A stretch of 64,000 nucleotides of DNA from Pseudomonas xionganensis (GTDB lineage Bacteria > Pseudomonadota > Gammaproteobacteria > Pseudomonadales > Pseudomonadaceae): NCBI RefSeq assembly GCF_009763245.1, contig NZ_WKJZ01000001.1:884455-948454 (forward strand), in the 5' to 3' direction. The position numbers and the translations under genes are program-made. The notes beneath the pieces were generated by a model. It was not told where the DNA came from and searched no databases. It worked only from the letters and a program-made list of their open reading frames with translations. This document shows, piece by piece, positions 17,645-25,749 of this stretch. Position 1 is the stretch's first letter. Each line of letters begins with the position of its first letter.

Positions 17645-18238
17645 ATGGCCGAACGTACGGCGTCCGTCGAACGCAACACCCTGGAGACCCAGATCAAGGT
17701 CTCGATCAATCTGGATGGCACGGGCAAGGCCAAGTTCGATATTGGCGTGCCCTTCCTTGAGCACATGCTCGATCAGATCGCCCGGCATGGCCTGATCGAC
17801 CTGGATATCCAGTGCAAGGGCGACCTGCATATCGATGACCACCACACCGTCGAAGACGTCGGCATCACCCTCGGCCAGGCCTTTGCCCAGGCGGTTGGCG
17901 ACAAGAAAGGCATGACCCGTTACGGTCATTCCTATGTGCCGCTGGATGAAGCCCTGTCGCGGGTGGTGATCGATTTTTCCGGTCGCCCCGGCCTGCAGAT
18001 GCATGTGCCCTTTACCCGCGCGGTGGTGGGCGGCTTCGACGTGGACCTGTTCCAGGAGTTCTTCCAGGGTTTCGTCAACCACGCTCAGGTCAGCCTGCAT
18101 ATCGACAACCTGCGCGGTACCAATACCCACCACCAGATCGAAACGGTGTTCAAGGCCTTTGGCCGCGCCCTGCGCATGGCCATCGAGCTGGACCCGCGCA
18201 TGGCCGGGCAGATGCCCTCGACCAAGGGTTGCCTGTAA
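17645..18238 (+). CDS. hisB: imidazoleglycerol-phosphate dehydratase
   Basis: A 197-aa enzyme that dehydrates imidazoleglycerol phosphate to imidazoleacetol phosphate in histidine synthesis. The metal-binding motif DDHHTVED and its repeat-half partner [16 protein letters not shown] are both present. It is the monofunctional form; the enterobacterial phosphatase fusion is absent. I start at the ATG at 17645 with GGAG 6 nt upstream, because earlier in-frame starts read into promoter sequence. hisH follows with no gap. Confidence 0.97.
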   Translation: MAERTASVERNTLETQIKVSINLDGTGKAKFDIGVPFLEHMLDQIARHGLIDLDIQCKGDLHIDDHHTVEDVGITLGQAFAQAVGDKKGMTRYGHSYVPLDEALSRVVIDFSGRPGLQMHVPFTRAVVGGFDVDLFQEFFQGFVNHAQVSLHIDNLRGTNTHHQIETVFKAFGRALRMAIELDPRMAGQMPSTKGCL

Positions 18239-18877
18239 ATGCAGACGGTTGCAGTAATCGACTATGGCATGGGCAACCTGCACTCGGTGGCCAAGGCCCT
18301 GGAGCATGTGGGCGCCGGCCGGGTGCTGGTGACCTCGGACGCCCAGGTGATCCGCGAGGCCGATCGGGTGGTGTTTCCCGGTGTCGGCGCGATCCGCGAC
18401 TGCATGGCTGAGATCAAGCGCCTGGGCTTCGACAGCCTGGTGCGCGAAGTCAGCCAGGATCGTCCCTTCCTCGGCATCTGCGTCGGCATGCAGGCCCTGC
18501 TGGAGCACAGCGAGGAGAACGATGGGGTCGATTGCATCGGCCTGTTCCCCGGCCAGGTGCGCTTCTTCGGCAAGGACATGGTCGAGGATGGCGAGGCACT
18601 GAAGGTGCCACATATGGGCTGGAACCAGGTCAAGCAGACGATCAAGCACCCGCTCTGGCACGACATTCCCGATATGGCACGCTTCTACTTCGTACACAGC
18701 TACTACATCGAGGCCGGCAAGGCGCAGCAGGTGGTCGGTCGCGGCCACTACGGCAAGGACTTTGCCGCGGCCCTGGCCGAAGGCTCGCGCTTTGCTGTGC
18801 AGTTCCACCCGGAGAAGAGCCACACCCACGGCCTGCAGCTGCTGCAGAATTTCGCCGCCTGGGATGGCCGCTGGTAA
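18239..18877 (+). CDS. hisH: imidazole glycerol phosphate synthase glutaminase subunit HisH
   Basis: A 212-aa class I glutamine amidotransferase. The catalytic triad is Cys81 (FLGICVGMQ), His190 and Glu192 (QFHPEKSH). It releases ammonia from glutamine and channels it to HisF for ring closure to IGP plus AICAR. Its ATG begins directly after the hisB stop (TAAATG), so translation is likely coupled. The HisF partner is encoded three genes downstream. Confidence 0.97.
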   Translation: MQTVAVIDYGMGNLHSVAKALEHVGAGRVLVTSDAQVIREADRVVFPGVGAIRDCMAEIKRLGFDSLVREVSQDRPFLGICVGMQALLEHSEENDGVDCIGLFPGQVRFFGKDMVEDGEALKVPHMGWNQVKQTIKHPLWHDIPDMARFYFVHSYYIEAGKAQQVVGRGHYGKDFAAALAEGSRFAVQFHPEKSHTHGLQLLQNFAAWDGRW

Positions 18878-19138
18878 ATGAGCCGGGCCAAAGCCAAGCC
18901 GCCGCTGATGACCCTGAGCGCCGAGCAGGAGGCTGCAGCCTGTTTGGCCCTCAAGCGCTTTATGGCTGAGCGCTTCGAGCTGGAGCTTGGCAGTTTCGAG
19001 GCGGGCGAAGTGCTGGAGCTGTTTGCCCGTGAGATTGCACCGCATTACTACAATCGGGCGATTTTCGATGTGCAGACTCACCTGAAAGAACGGTTCGAGA
19101 GCATCGAAAGCGACCTCTGGGCGCTGGAAAAAAGCTGA
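18878..19138 (+). CDS. DUF2164 family protein inside the his operon
   Basis: An 86-aa protein whose ATG follows the hisH stop directly (TAAATG), so it is clearly part of the operon. It is acidic and helical. The segment LFAREIAPHYYNRAIFD is the DUF2164 signature. There is no signal peptide, membrane segment or recognisable catalytic motif. Its function is unknown. Fixed placement between hisH and hisA suggests either a histidine-related role or neutral hitch-hiking. Confidence 0.88.
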   Translation: MSRAKAKPPLMTLSAEQEAAACLALKRFMAERFELELGSFEAGEVLELFAREIAPHYYNRAIFDVQTHLKERFESIESDLWALEKS

Positions 19139-19174
19139 CCCATCGAATTCACACGACTTGAGCAGGTTCAACCG

Positions 19175-19912
19175 ATGCTGATTATCCCCGCTATCGATCT
19201 GAAAGACGGCGCCTGCGTGCGCTTGCGCCAGGGCCGCATGGAAGACTCCACGGTATTTTCCGATGACCCGGTAAGCATGGCCGCCAAGTGGGTCGAGGGT
19301 GGCTGCCGCCGCCTGCACCTGGTCGACCTCAATGGCGCCTTCGAGGGGCAGCCGGTCAATGGCGAGGTGGTCACCGCCATCGCCAAGCGTTACCCGACCC
19401 TGCCGATCCAGATCGGCGGCGGCATCCGCACCCTGGAAACCATCGAGCACTATGTGCGTGCCGGGGTCAGCTACGTGATCATCGGCACCAAGGCGGTGAA
19501 GGATCCGCAGTTCGTCACCGACGCCTGCAAGGCCTTCCCCGGCAAGGTGATCGTCGGCCTGGACGCCAAGGATGGCTTTGTTGCCACCGACGGCTGGGCT
19601 GAGGTTTCCAGCGTGCAGGCGACTGATCTCGCCAAGCGCTTCGAGGCGGACGGGGTATCCGCCATCGTTTATACCGATATCGCCAAAGACGGCATGATGC
19701 AGGGCTGCAACGTCGAGGCCACCGCGGCCCTGGCCGCCGCCAGCCGCATTCCGGTGATTGCCTCCGGCGGTATCCACAACCTGGGCGATATCGAGAAGCT
19801 GCTGCTGGCCCGCTCGCCGGGCATCATCGGCGCCATTACCGGCCGCGCCATCTATGAAGGCACCCTGGATGTGGCCGAGGCGCAGGCCTTCTGCGATAAC
19901 TTCAAGGGTTAA
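19175..19912 (+). CDS. hisA: ProFAR isomerase HisA
   Basis: A 245-aa beta/alpha-barrel enzyme that isomerises the ribose of ProFAR to the ribulose form. The catalytic acids Asp8 (IPAIDLKDG) and Asp130 (IVGLDAKDG) and the phosphate-binding loops GGGIR and ASGGI are in place. Length and ends are standard. It is followed by a 54-bp inverted repeat before hisF. Confidence 0.97.
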   Translation: MLIIPAIDLKDGACVRLRQGRMEDSTVFSDDPVSMAAKWVEGGCRRLHLVDLNGAFEGQPVNGEVVTAIAKRYPTLPIQIGGGIRTLETIEHYVRAGVSYVIIGTKAVKDPQFVTDACKAFPGKVIVGLDAKDGFVATDGWAEVSSVQATDLAKRFEADGVSAIVYTDIAKDGMMQGCNVEATAALAAASRIPVIASGGIHNLGDIEKLLLARSPGIIGAITGRAIYEGTLDVAEAQAFCDNFKG

Positions 19913-19916
19913 TGGC

Positions 19917-19970
19917 TAGGGTGCGCTGCGCGCACCGCTGACGGTTTATCGGTGCGCACGGCGCACCCTA
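19917..19970. repeat. GTAGGGTGCGC-type inverted repeat inside the his operon
   Basis: The outer arms TAGGGTGCGC/GCGCACCCTA and inner arms TGCGCGCACCG/CGGTGCGCACG surround a 12-nt centre. Together they form a long imperfect hairpin 4 nt after the hisA stop and 15 nt before the hisF ATG. It belongs to the same family as the copies at 22698 and 37867. No T-run follows, so it should not end transcription. Confidence 0.8.
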
Positions 19971-19985
19971 CGAGAGATATCTGTT

Positions 19986-20744
19986 ATGGCCCTCGCCAAA
20001 CGCATTATCCCCTGCCTCGACGTGGACAACGGCCGCGTGGTCAAGGGTGTCCAGTTCGAGAATATCCGCGACGCCGGCGACCCGGTGGAAATCGCCCGCC
20101 GTTACGACGAGCAGGGTGCCGACGAAATTACCTTCCTCGATATCACCGCCAGCAGTGACGGTCGTGACACCACCCTGCATACCGTCGAACGCATGGCCAG
20201 CCAGGTGTTTATCCCGCTGACCGTGGGTGGCGGCGTGCGCACCGTGCAGGACATTCGCAATCTGCTCAACGCAGGGGCCGACAAGGTGTCGATCAATACT
20301 GCCGCGGTCTTCACCCCGGAGTTTGTCGGCGAGGCCGCCGACCGCTTCGGCTCGCAGTGCATCGTCGTGGCCATCGATGCCAAACGGGTTGCGCCCGGGC
20401 GCTGGGAAATCTTTACCCATGGCGGGCGCAAGCCAACCGGCCTGGACGCGGTGCAGTGGGCCAGGAAGATGGAAGGTCTGGGCGCCGGCGAGATCCTTCT
20501 GACCAGCATGGATCAGGACGGTGTGAAAAGCGGTTACGACCTGGGCGTGACTCGCGCCATCAGCGAGGCCGTGGGCATTCCAGTGATTGCCTCGGGTGGT
20601 GTCGGCAACCTTGAGCATCTGGCTGCTGGCATTCTGGAAGGCAAGGCGGCCGCGGTACTGGCAGCCAGCATCTTCCATTTCGGCGAGTACACCGTGCCGG
20701 AAGCCAAGGCTTACTTGGCCAGTCGCGGCATAGTCGTACGTTAA
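19986..20744 (+). CDS. hisF: imidazole glycerol phosphate synthase cyclase subunit HisF
   Basis: A 252-aa beta/alpha-barrel that condenses PRFAR with ammonia from HisH into IGP and AICAR. The catalytic Asp12 ([10 protein letters not shown]) and Asp131 (VAIDAKRV) and the two phosphate loops (TVGGGV and ASGGVG) are present. It is separated from hisA by the inverted repeat, which probably makes its expression partly independent of the upstream genes. Confidence 0.97.
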   Translation: MALAKRIIPCLDVDNGRVVKGVQFENIRDAGDPVEIARRYDEQGADEITFLDITASSDGRDTTLHTVERMASQVFIPLTVGGGVRTVQDIRNLLNAGADKVSINTAAVFTPEFVGEAADRFGSQCIVVAIDAKRVAPGRWEIFTHGGRKPTGLDAVQWARKMEGLGAGEILLTSMDQDGVKSGYDLGVTRAISEAVGIPVIASGGVGNLEHLAAGILEGKAAAVLAASIFHFGEYTVPEAKAYLASRGIVVR

Positions 20745-20752
20745 TGCGACAT

Positions 20753-20772
20753 CTGCCCGCTGCTGCGGGCAG
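20753..20772 (+). terminator. weak terminator-like hairpin after hisF
   Basis: CTGCCCGC pairs with GCGGGCAG around TGCT, 8 nt after the hisF stop. The following bases (GTTGG) do not form a T-run, so intrinsic termination is doubtful. Confidence 0.4.
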
Positions 20773-20933
20773 GTTGGCAGTGCGTCCAGCAGGGCTTGGG
20801 TAAAATGCGCAGCCCGCTGCGCGAGAGTGGAGGCGTGACCCATTGGTCACTTTTTCCTGGCCAGGACTAGGCCGGTCAGAGCTGGCTGGTTACTCTCCTC
20901 TGCGCATTACCTGAAAAGAACAAGAGAGACCCT

Positions 20934-21689
20934 ATGCGCAAACCTCTGCTGACTGCCTGTCTGGCTGCCTGCCTGTTTTTTGCCGGCGCCGCCCAGGCCG
21001 AGATTCCGTCCCACTATCGCATGGTGCTGCTGACGGAAAATTTCCCGCCCTACAACATGGCCATCAACGGCAAGAACTTCGCCCAGGAAGACAATATCGA
21101 CGGCATCGCCGTGGATATCATCCGCGAGATGTTCAAGCGCGCCGGCATCCAGTACAACCTGACCCTGCGCTTCCCCTGGGATCGTATCTACAAGCTGGCC
21201 CTGGAAAAACCGGGCTACGGCGTGTTTGTCACCGCCCGTCTGCCCGAGCGGGAAAACCTGTTCAAGTGGGTCGGCCCCATCGGGCCGGACGACTGGGTAT
21301 TGCTGGCCAAGAGCGACAGCGCCATCAGCCTGAGCAGCCTGGACGAGGCCAAGCAATACAAGGTCGGCGCCTACAAGGGTGATGCCATTGCCGAATACCT
21401 GGTGGAGAAGGGGCTTGAGCCTGTTACGGCGCTGCGCGACCAGCTCAATGCACACAAGCTGATGGGCGGGCAGATCGACCTGTGGGCCACCGGTGACCCT
21501 GCCGGCCGCTACCTGGCCAAGCAGGAGGGTATTACCGGCCTGAAAACCATCCTGCGTTTTGACAGTGCCGAGTTGTACCTGGCGCTGAACAAGGAAGTGC
21601 CGGATGAGGTGGTGCAGAAGTTGCAGTCAGAGCTCGACAAGATGCGCCAGGAAGGCTTTGTCGACGATATCCTCAACAGCTACCTGTAA
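20934..21689 (+). CDS. orphan periplasmic solute-binding protein, copy 1
   Basis: A 251-aa SBP_bac_3-type protein with a Sec signal peptide (residues 1-22, ending AAQA before EIPSHY). The ligand-site region reads LLTENFPPYNMA, followed by IDGIAVDIIREMFKRAGI. No permease or ATPase gene is adjacent. The protein may serve a transporter encoded elsewhere or act as a sensor input. It is a close paralog of the next gene, sharing block after block (for example FPWDR, DLWATGDPAGRYLAKQEG). AGAGAG precedes the ATG. The ligand is probably an amino acid, not determined. Confidence 0.85.
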   Translation: MRKPLLTACLAACLFFAGAAQAEIPSHYRMVLLTENFPPYNMAINGKNFAQEDNIDGIAVDIIREMFKRAGIQYNLTLRFPWDRIYKLALEKPGYGVFVTARLPERENLFKWVGPIGPDDWVLLAKSDSAISLSSLDEAKQYKVGAYKGDAIAEYLVEKGLEPVTALRDQLNAHKLMGGQIDLWATGDPAGRYLAKQEGITGLKTILRFDSAELYLALNKEVPDEVVQKLQSELDKMRQEGFVDDILNSYL

Positions 21690-21701
21690 CAGTGCAATTG
21701 C

Positions 21702-21726
21702 GCGAGCCGGCCACAAGCCGGCTCGC
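21702..21726 (+). terminator. hairpin between the two binding-protein genes
   Basis: A perfect 10-bp stem GCGAGCCGGC/GCCGGCTCGC with loop CACAA lies 12 nt after the first stop. No T-run follows, so this may be a processing or stability element and not a terminator. Confidence 0.45.
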
Positions 21727-21826
21727 GACCAGGGATGGTACACACCGAGTGTCTCTTGTCACCGGGCCCGGCCCGGACAGAGACGCCGCTAGCCATAACC
21801 ACAAGACTCGCGAGCGGAACCGACCT

Positions 21827-22582
21827 ATGTTGAAAACTCTGAAAAACCTGATGTTGGGCGGGCTTATGCTGTCTGCCTGTGCGGCCCACGCCGAGATCCC
21901 GGCCGACTATAAAGTGGTGCTGCTGACGGAGAATTTCCCACCCTTCAATATGGCGGTGGATGACAAGAACTTTGCCCGTGACGATGGCATCGACGGCATC
22001 AGCACCGAAGTGGTGCGGGAGATGTTCAAGCGTGCCGGCATCCAGTACAACCTGAGCCTGCGCTTCCCCTGGGATCGCCTCTATCGCCTGACCCTGGACA
22101 AGCCCAACTACGGCCTGTTCTCCACCACCTTTACCGCCGAGCGTCAGCCGCTGTTCAAGTGGGTGGGGCCGCTGGCCAAGACCGGCTGGGTGCTGCTCGC
22201 GGCGCCAGGCAACAACATCAGCGTCGCCAGTCTCAAGGACGCCGCCCAATACCGCATTGGCGCCTACAAGAATGATGCGGTCAGCCAGCATCTTGAAAGC
22301 CAGGGCCTGGCCCCGGTCAACGCCCTGCGTGATCAGGAGAACATCAAGAAGCTGCTCGGCGGCAAGATCGACCTGTGGGCCACCACCGACCCGGTCGGCC
22401 GCTACCTGGCCAAGCAGGAAGGGGTCAGCGGTCTGAATACGGTTTTGCGTTTCAACGAGGCCGAGCTCTATCTGGCCCTGAACAAGGACACCCCGGACGA
22501 AGTGGTCGAGCGCTTGCAGAAGGCGCTGGACGAGATGCGCGCCGAGGGCTATGTCGACGAGATGGTCAATAACTATCTGTAG
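21827..22582 (+). CDS. orphan periplasmic solute-binding protein, copy 2
   Basis: A 251-aa paralog of the preceding gene and identical in length. I start it at the ATG at 21827, because the 45-residue upstream extension of the frame is not protein-like and the signal peptide begins here. That signal peptide contains LSAC at 15-18, a lipobox-like sequence, so it may be a lipoprotein. A standard cleavage after AAHA is also possible. Differences from copy 1 around the ligand pocket (for example TTFTAERQPL versus TARLPERENL) suggest altered ligand preference. No transporter partner is nearby. Confidence 0.83.
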   Translation: MLKTLKNLMLGGLMLSACAAHAEIPADYKVVLLTENFPPFNMAVDDKNFARDDGIDGISTEVVREMFKRAGIQYNLSLRFPWDRLYRLTLDKPNYGLFSTTFTAERQPLFKWVGPLAKTGWVLLAAPGNNISVASLKDAAQYRIGAYKNDAVSQHLESQGLAPVNALRDQENIKKLLGGKIDLWATTDPVGRYLAKQEGVSGLNTVLRFNEAELYLALNKDTPDEVVERLQKALDEMRAEGYVDEMVNNYL

Positions 22583-22584
22583 GC

Positions 22585-22668
22585 CGTAGGGTGGGTTGAG
22601 CCTGCGATACCCATCAGGGCGTCCAGCGGCCCACAGCATGAGTATCGCCACGCTCAACCCATCCTGCG
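22585..22668. repeat. GTAGGGTGGGTTGAGC-type inverted repeat
   Basis: The left arm begins CGTAGGGTGGGTTGAGC and the right arm ends GCTCAACCCATCCTGCG. GCGATAC and GTATCGC pair inside, and the total span is 84 bp. It starts 3 nt after the stop of the second binding-protein gene. Ends of this kind recur in many pseudomonad intergenic regions. Confidence 0.7.
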
Positions 22669-22697
22669 TATTACTGAGCGTGAGAGAGCTTGGGGCC

Positions 22698-22759
22698 GTA
22701 GGGTGCGCCGTGCGCACCAGCAATTTGCCGCCTGACTTGGTGCGCACAGCGCACCCTAC
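22698..22759. repeat. GTAGGGTGCGC-type inverted repeat (62 bp)
   Basis: The outer arms GTAGGGTGCGC/GCGCACCCTAC and inner arms GTGCGCACCA/TGGTGCGCAC flank an 18-nt centre. It has the same ends and the same total length as the copy at 37867. It lies in the 373-bp gap between the binding-protein genes and ctpA, along with three other structured elements. Confidence 0.8.
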
Positions 22760-22830
22760 AGATTGCGACCTTTGCCAATAGCGCCGTTCTCCTCCACGCT
22801 CCTAGGCAAAGCCTAATTGATGCATGGCAT

Positions 22831-22870
22831 AAAAGAGCCCGCCCTTGAGCGATCAGGGGCGGGCTTTTTT
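22831..22870. terminator. bidirectional intrinsic terminator
   Basis: AGCCCGCCC-TTGA pairs with TCA-GGGGCGGGCT (one bulge). An A-run precedes the stem and six T follow it. It serves the plus-strand binding-protein unit and could also stop minus-strand ctpA transcripts. Confidence 0.85.
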
Positions 22871-22888
22871 AGGAGCGCTCAGTGGCTT

Positions 22889-22947
22889 GTAGGAGCGGCC
22901 CATGGCCGCGAGCCTGTCTGCGTGTCGCGGGCAGGGCCCGCTCCTAC
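22889..22947. repeat. GTAGGAGCGG-type inverted repeat
   Basis: GTAGGAGCGG and CCCGCTCCTAC face each other over 59 bp, with further pairing of GGCCGCGA and TCGCGGGC-like inner parts. This is a repeat type often seen between pseudomonad genes. It lies 9 bp after the ctpA stop. Confidence 0.65.
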
Positions 22948-22955
22948 CGGCTGCC

Positions 22956-24242
22956 TCAGTTGCCGCGGGTGATATTCAGGCCCTTGAGCAGGTTGAGCGC
23001 CTGGCTGAGCTGGTAATCATCGTCCTGGAGGCGGCTCTCGGCAGGCTTGGCCTTGCTCGGTTTGTCCGCGCCGCCATTGCCATTGCCCAGATGGCCCTGC
23101 AGGTCGGCCTCCTTGATGCCCACCTCGTCCTGCTCGCGGGTGACCTTGGCGCGGGCCACCTCAATGTCCGGGGTGATGCCCTGGGCCTGGATGGAGCGGC
23201 CGTTGGGGGTGAAGTACAGCGCGGTGGTCAGTTTCAGGGCGCGGTCGTTGTTCAACGGCAGCACGGTCTGCACCGAGCCCTTGCCGAAGCTGTCGGTGCC
23301 CATCAGGACCGCACGCTTGTGATCCTGCAGGGCGCCGGCAACGATCTCCGAGGCCGAGGCACTGCCACCGTTGATCAGTACCACCAGGGGCACACCTTCG
23401 CTGGCGTCGGCCGGGTCGGCGTTGAAGCGCAGTTCGGAGTTGGCGATGCGTCCTTCGGTGTAGACGATCAGGCCTTCCTTGAGAAAGTGATCGGTGACTT
23501 CCACCGCCGCCTGCAGCACGCCGCCGGGGTTGTTGCGCAGGTCCAGCACCAGGCCGCTGAGTTTCTTGCCATTGTCCTTGCGCAGCTTGTTCAGCGCCTT
23601 GCCGACTTCCTCGCCGCTGTTGACCTGGAACTGGGTGATGCGCAGGTAGCCATAACCGCCGTCGAGAAGCTGGCTCTTGACGCTGCGTACCTTGATCACC
23701 GCCCGGGTCAGCTTGACCTCGAAGGGTTTGCCGCCGTCACGTATCAGGGTCAGTTCGATCTTGCTGCCGGCCTTGCCGCGCATCTTGTCCACGGCTTCCA
23801 TCAGCGACAGACCCTTGGTCGGCTGGCCGTCGATCTTCAGGATCAGGTCGCCGGGCTGGATGCCGGCGGTGGAGGCGGGGGTGTCGTCGATGGGCGAGAC
23901 CACCTTGAGAAAGCCGTCTTCCGTGCCCACTTCGATGCCCAGGCCACCGAACTCGCCGCTGGTGCTTTCCTGCAGGTCGCGGAAGGCTTCCGGCTCCAGA
24001 TAGGCCGAGTGCGGATCAAGGTTGCTGAGCATGCCCTTGATGGCGTTCTCCAGCAGGGTCTTGTCGCTCACCGGCTCGACATAGGCGGCCTTGATTCGGT
24101 CCATCACCTCGGCAAAGGTGCGCAGATCATCAAGCGGCAACGGTGCGTGTTCGGCATGCTCGGGAGTGGCCTGCACCAGGGCAGGGCTGCTCAGCAGGCC
24201 GAGGCACAGAGCCAGTGTGGTAAGGCGAGGGCGGTGTAGCAT
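22956..24242 (-). CDS. ctpA: carboxy-terminal processing serine protease (S41)
   Basis: A 428-aa periplasmic protease with a Sec signal peptide (about residues 1-25), a PDZ domain (about 95-170) with GLGIEVGTEDG, and an S41 catalytic domain. The Ser296/Lys321 dyad sits in GGSASASE and FGKGSVQ, 25 residues apart as in CtpB and Prc. It cleaves proteins from their C-terminus and in Pseudomonas relatives degrades cell-wall hydrolases. I start at the ATG at 24242 with AGGAG upstream; a longer in-frame start would precede the signal peptide by 69 residues. It lies just downstream of envC. Confidence 0.95.
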   Translation of the reverse strand: MLHRPRLTTLALCLGLLSSPALVQATPEHAEHAPLPLDDLRTFAEVMDRIKAAYVEPVSDKTLLENAIKGMLSNLDPHSAYLEPEAFRDLQESTSGEFGGLGIEVGTEDGFLKVVSPIDDTPASTAGIQPGDLILKIDGQPTKGLSLMEAVDKMRGKAGSKIELTLIRDGGKPFEVKLTRAVIKVRSVKSQLLDGGYGYLRITQFQVNSGEEVGKALNKLRKDNGKKLSGLVLDLRNNPGGVLQAAVEVTDHFLKEGLIVYTEGRIANSELRFNADPADASEGVPLVVLINGGSASASEIVAGALQDHKRAVLMGTDSFGKGSVQTVLPLNNDRALKLTTALYFTPNGRSIQAQGITPDIEVARAKVTREQDEVGIKEADLQGHLGNGNGGADKPSKAKPAESRLQDDDYQLSQALNLLKGLNITRGN

Positions 24243-24312
24243 CTTGATCGAGCTCCTGTCCTGGGTGGCTGGCAGTTGCCCTGCCGGGCCGAAAAGCCTG
24301 TTAACGCAACGC

Positions 24313-25554
24313 TTATCCCTGCGTGCGGCACCAACGTGCGGGGTCGCTGGGTTGCCCTTGCTGGCGGATGGCGAAATACAGCGCCGGGCTGTCCTGGCCA
24401 CCGGTGTTGCCGACGGTGGCAATCGGGTCGCCGGCCTTGACCACTTCACCGGCTTCGCGCAGCAGGCTCTGGTTGTGACCGTAGAGGCTCAGATAACCCC
24501 CGCCATGGTCGAGAATGACCAGAAGTCCGGCGCCGCGCAACCAGTCGGCGAAGACCACCCGGCCGCCATGCACGGCGCGCACCTGGCTGCCGGCCGGGGC
24601 GCTGATCAGTACGCCGTCCCACTTGGTGCGGGCATCACCACCGCGGGGCGTGCCGTAACGGGCGCTCAGGCGGCCGTCCACCGGCCAGGGCAGCTTGCCC
24701 CGGGCCTGGGCGAAAGGCCCGCCAAAGGCGCCCGCCGAACTCACCAGCTGGCCGCTGCTAGCACTGCTGCCGGGCTGTTGCTGTTGCCGCTGCAGGGCCA
24801 GCAGTTCGCGTTGACGCGCCTGTTCGGCTTCCCGAGCCTGGCGGGCCAGGGTTTCCTCGATGGCCTGGATGGTGCGGGCAAAGTTGGCCTGATCCTGCTG
24901 GCGGGCCTTGAGTTTCTGGTCCTGGGCGCTGAACTGGCTGTTGAGTTTGGCCAGGGCCTGCCGGCGTTCCTGGCGCACGGCAGCCAGTTGCTCGCGGCGG
25001 CTGGTGAGCTCGCTCTTTTGCTGTTGCAACTGGTTCTGGTGATGGGCGATTTCCTGCTCGACGTTGGCCAGCTGGCGCAGGGTTTCGTTAAAGGCCTGCA
25101 GCTGCTCCAGGCGCGCTTCACTGAGGTAGTCGTAATAGGTCAGGGTGCGCGAGAACTTCTCCGGGTTCTGCTGGTTGAGCAGCAGCTTGAGGTATTCCTG
25201 GCGCCCGCTCTGATAGGCGGCACGGGCCTGGATGCCGATCAGGCGCTGTTGCTCAAGGCGCGCGCCTTCCAGTTTTTTTTTCTCGTCATCGAGGCGGCGA
25301 ATTTCCTCTTCGCTGCTGTTCAGCTCGTTTTGCAGATCTTTGACCTGGCGTTCCAGCTGGCCCATCTCGGTTTCGGTCTTTTGCAGGTCTTTCTGCAGGC
25401 CGGATTTCTCCTGCTGCAGCTTTTCCAGCATTTTCTTCAGCTCGGCGACGTCGGCGCGGGCGGCTTCCAGCTGGCGCTGGGCCTCGGTCTTCTCATCGGC
25501 CAGGGCGGCAGTGAGGGTCAGGGACAGGAAAATGAAGGCGAGGGCGCGGAACAT
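24313..25554 (-). CDS. envC: murein hydrolase activator EnvC (degenerate LytM)
   Basis: A 413-aa periplasmic protein with a signal peptide (1-19), long coiled coils (about 20-250) and a C-terminal LytM/M23 domain (about 295-405). The zinc ligands are eroded. The first HxxxD site reads KWDGV, and the last histidine pair is replaced in ALYFAIRQQ; only YGHN is kept. This is the pattern of EnvC, which activates amidases at the division septum and does not cut peptidoglycan itself. It is co-oriented with gpmI upstream and ctpA downstream. Confidence 0.93.
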   Translation of the reverse strand: MFRALAFIFLSLTLTAALADEKTEAQRQLEAARADVAELKKMLEKLQQEKSGLQKDLQKTETEMGQLERQVKDLQNELNSSEEEIRRLDDEKKKLEGARLEQQRLIGIQARAAYQSGRQEYLKLLLNQQNPEKFSRTLTYYDYLSEARLEQLQAFNETLRQLANVEQEIAHHQNQLQQQKSELTSRREQLAAVRQERRQALAKLNSQFSAQDQKLKARQQDQANFARTIQAIEETLARQAREAEQARQRELLALQRQQQQPGSSASSGQLVSSAGAFGGPFAQARGKLPWPVDGRLSARYGTPRGGDARTKWDGVLISAPAGSQVRAVHGGRVVFADWLRGAGLLVILDHGGGYLSLYGHNQSLLREAGEVVKAGDPIATVGNTGGQDSPALYFAIRQQGQPSDPARWCRTQG

Positions 25555-25595
25555 GGACGAGCGACACCTGGGATAAAGACGCGCCTAGTATGCCT

Positions 25596-25620
25596 AAAAA
25601 ATGGCCAGGAGCCATTTTTA
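25596..25620. terminator. intrinsic terminator-like hairpin AAAAATGGC/GCCATTTTT
   Basis: A 9-bp A/T-flanked stem around CAGGA lies between envC and gpmI. A nearly identical sequence occurs at 29560-29582. On the minus strand it would lie in the envC leader about 40 nt before the ATG, so it could attenuate read-through from gpmI. Confidence 0.55.
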
Positions 25621-25680
25621 ACGTTGTGCAGCGACGGCCCGAAGGGTGGCCGCCATGGACGGCAGGCCATAAAAATGCAG

Positions 25681-25745
25681 CTGCAAGCTGCAAGCTGCAA
25701 GCAAGAGCAGAGGCTCAGGCTTTTCCTTGCAGCTTACAGCCTGAG
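25681..25745. repeat. CTGCAAG tandem triplet and inverted repeat after gpmI
   Basis: Three exact tandem copies of CTGCAAG (25681-25701) are followed by CTCAGGC/GCCTGAG arms (25714-25720 and 25739-25745). An inverse CTTGCAG lies between the arms. It fills the gap after the gpmI stop. It looks like a small extragenic repeat element and has no coding potential. Confidence 0.55.
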
Positions 25746-25749
25746 GCCT

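Noticed and set aside
17291..19777. An 828-codon minus-strand open frame across hisB, hisH and hisA
   Set aside because: It is the antisense shadow of strongly conserved his genes in GC-rich DNA. It has no domain signature, and its codon pattern is the mirror of the sense genes.
20858..20872. Sigma-54-like TGGCCA-N5-AGGC before the tandem binding proteins
   Set aside because: The -12 TTGC is missing and the sequence is part of a GGCC-rich palindrome; likely chance.
25681..25701. Three CTGCAAG repeats as a CRISPR or slippage locus
   Set aside because: Units are 7 bp without spacers, far too short for CRISPR, and lie outside any coding frame.
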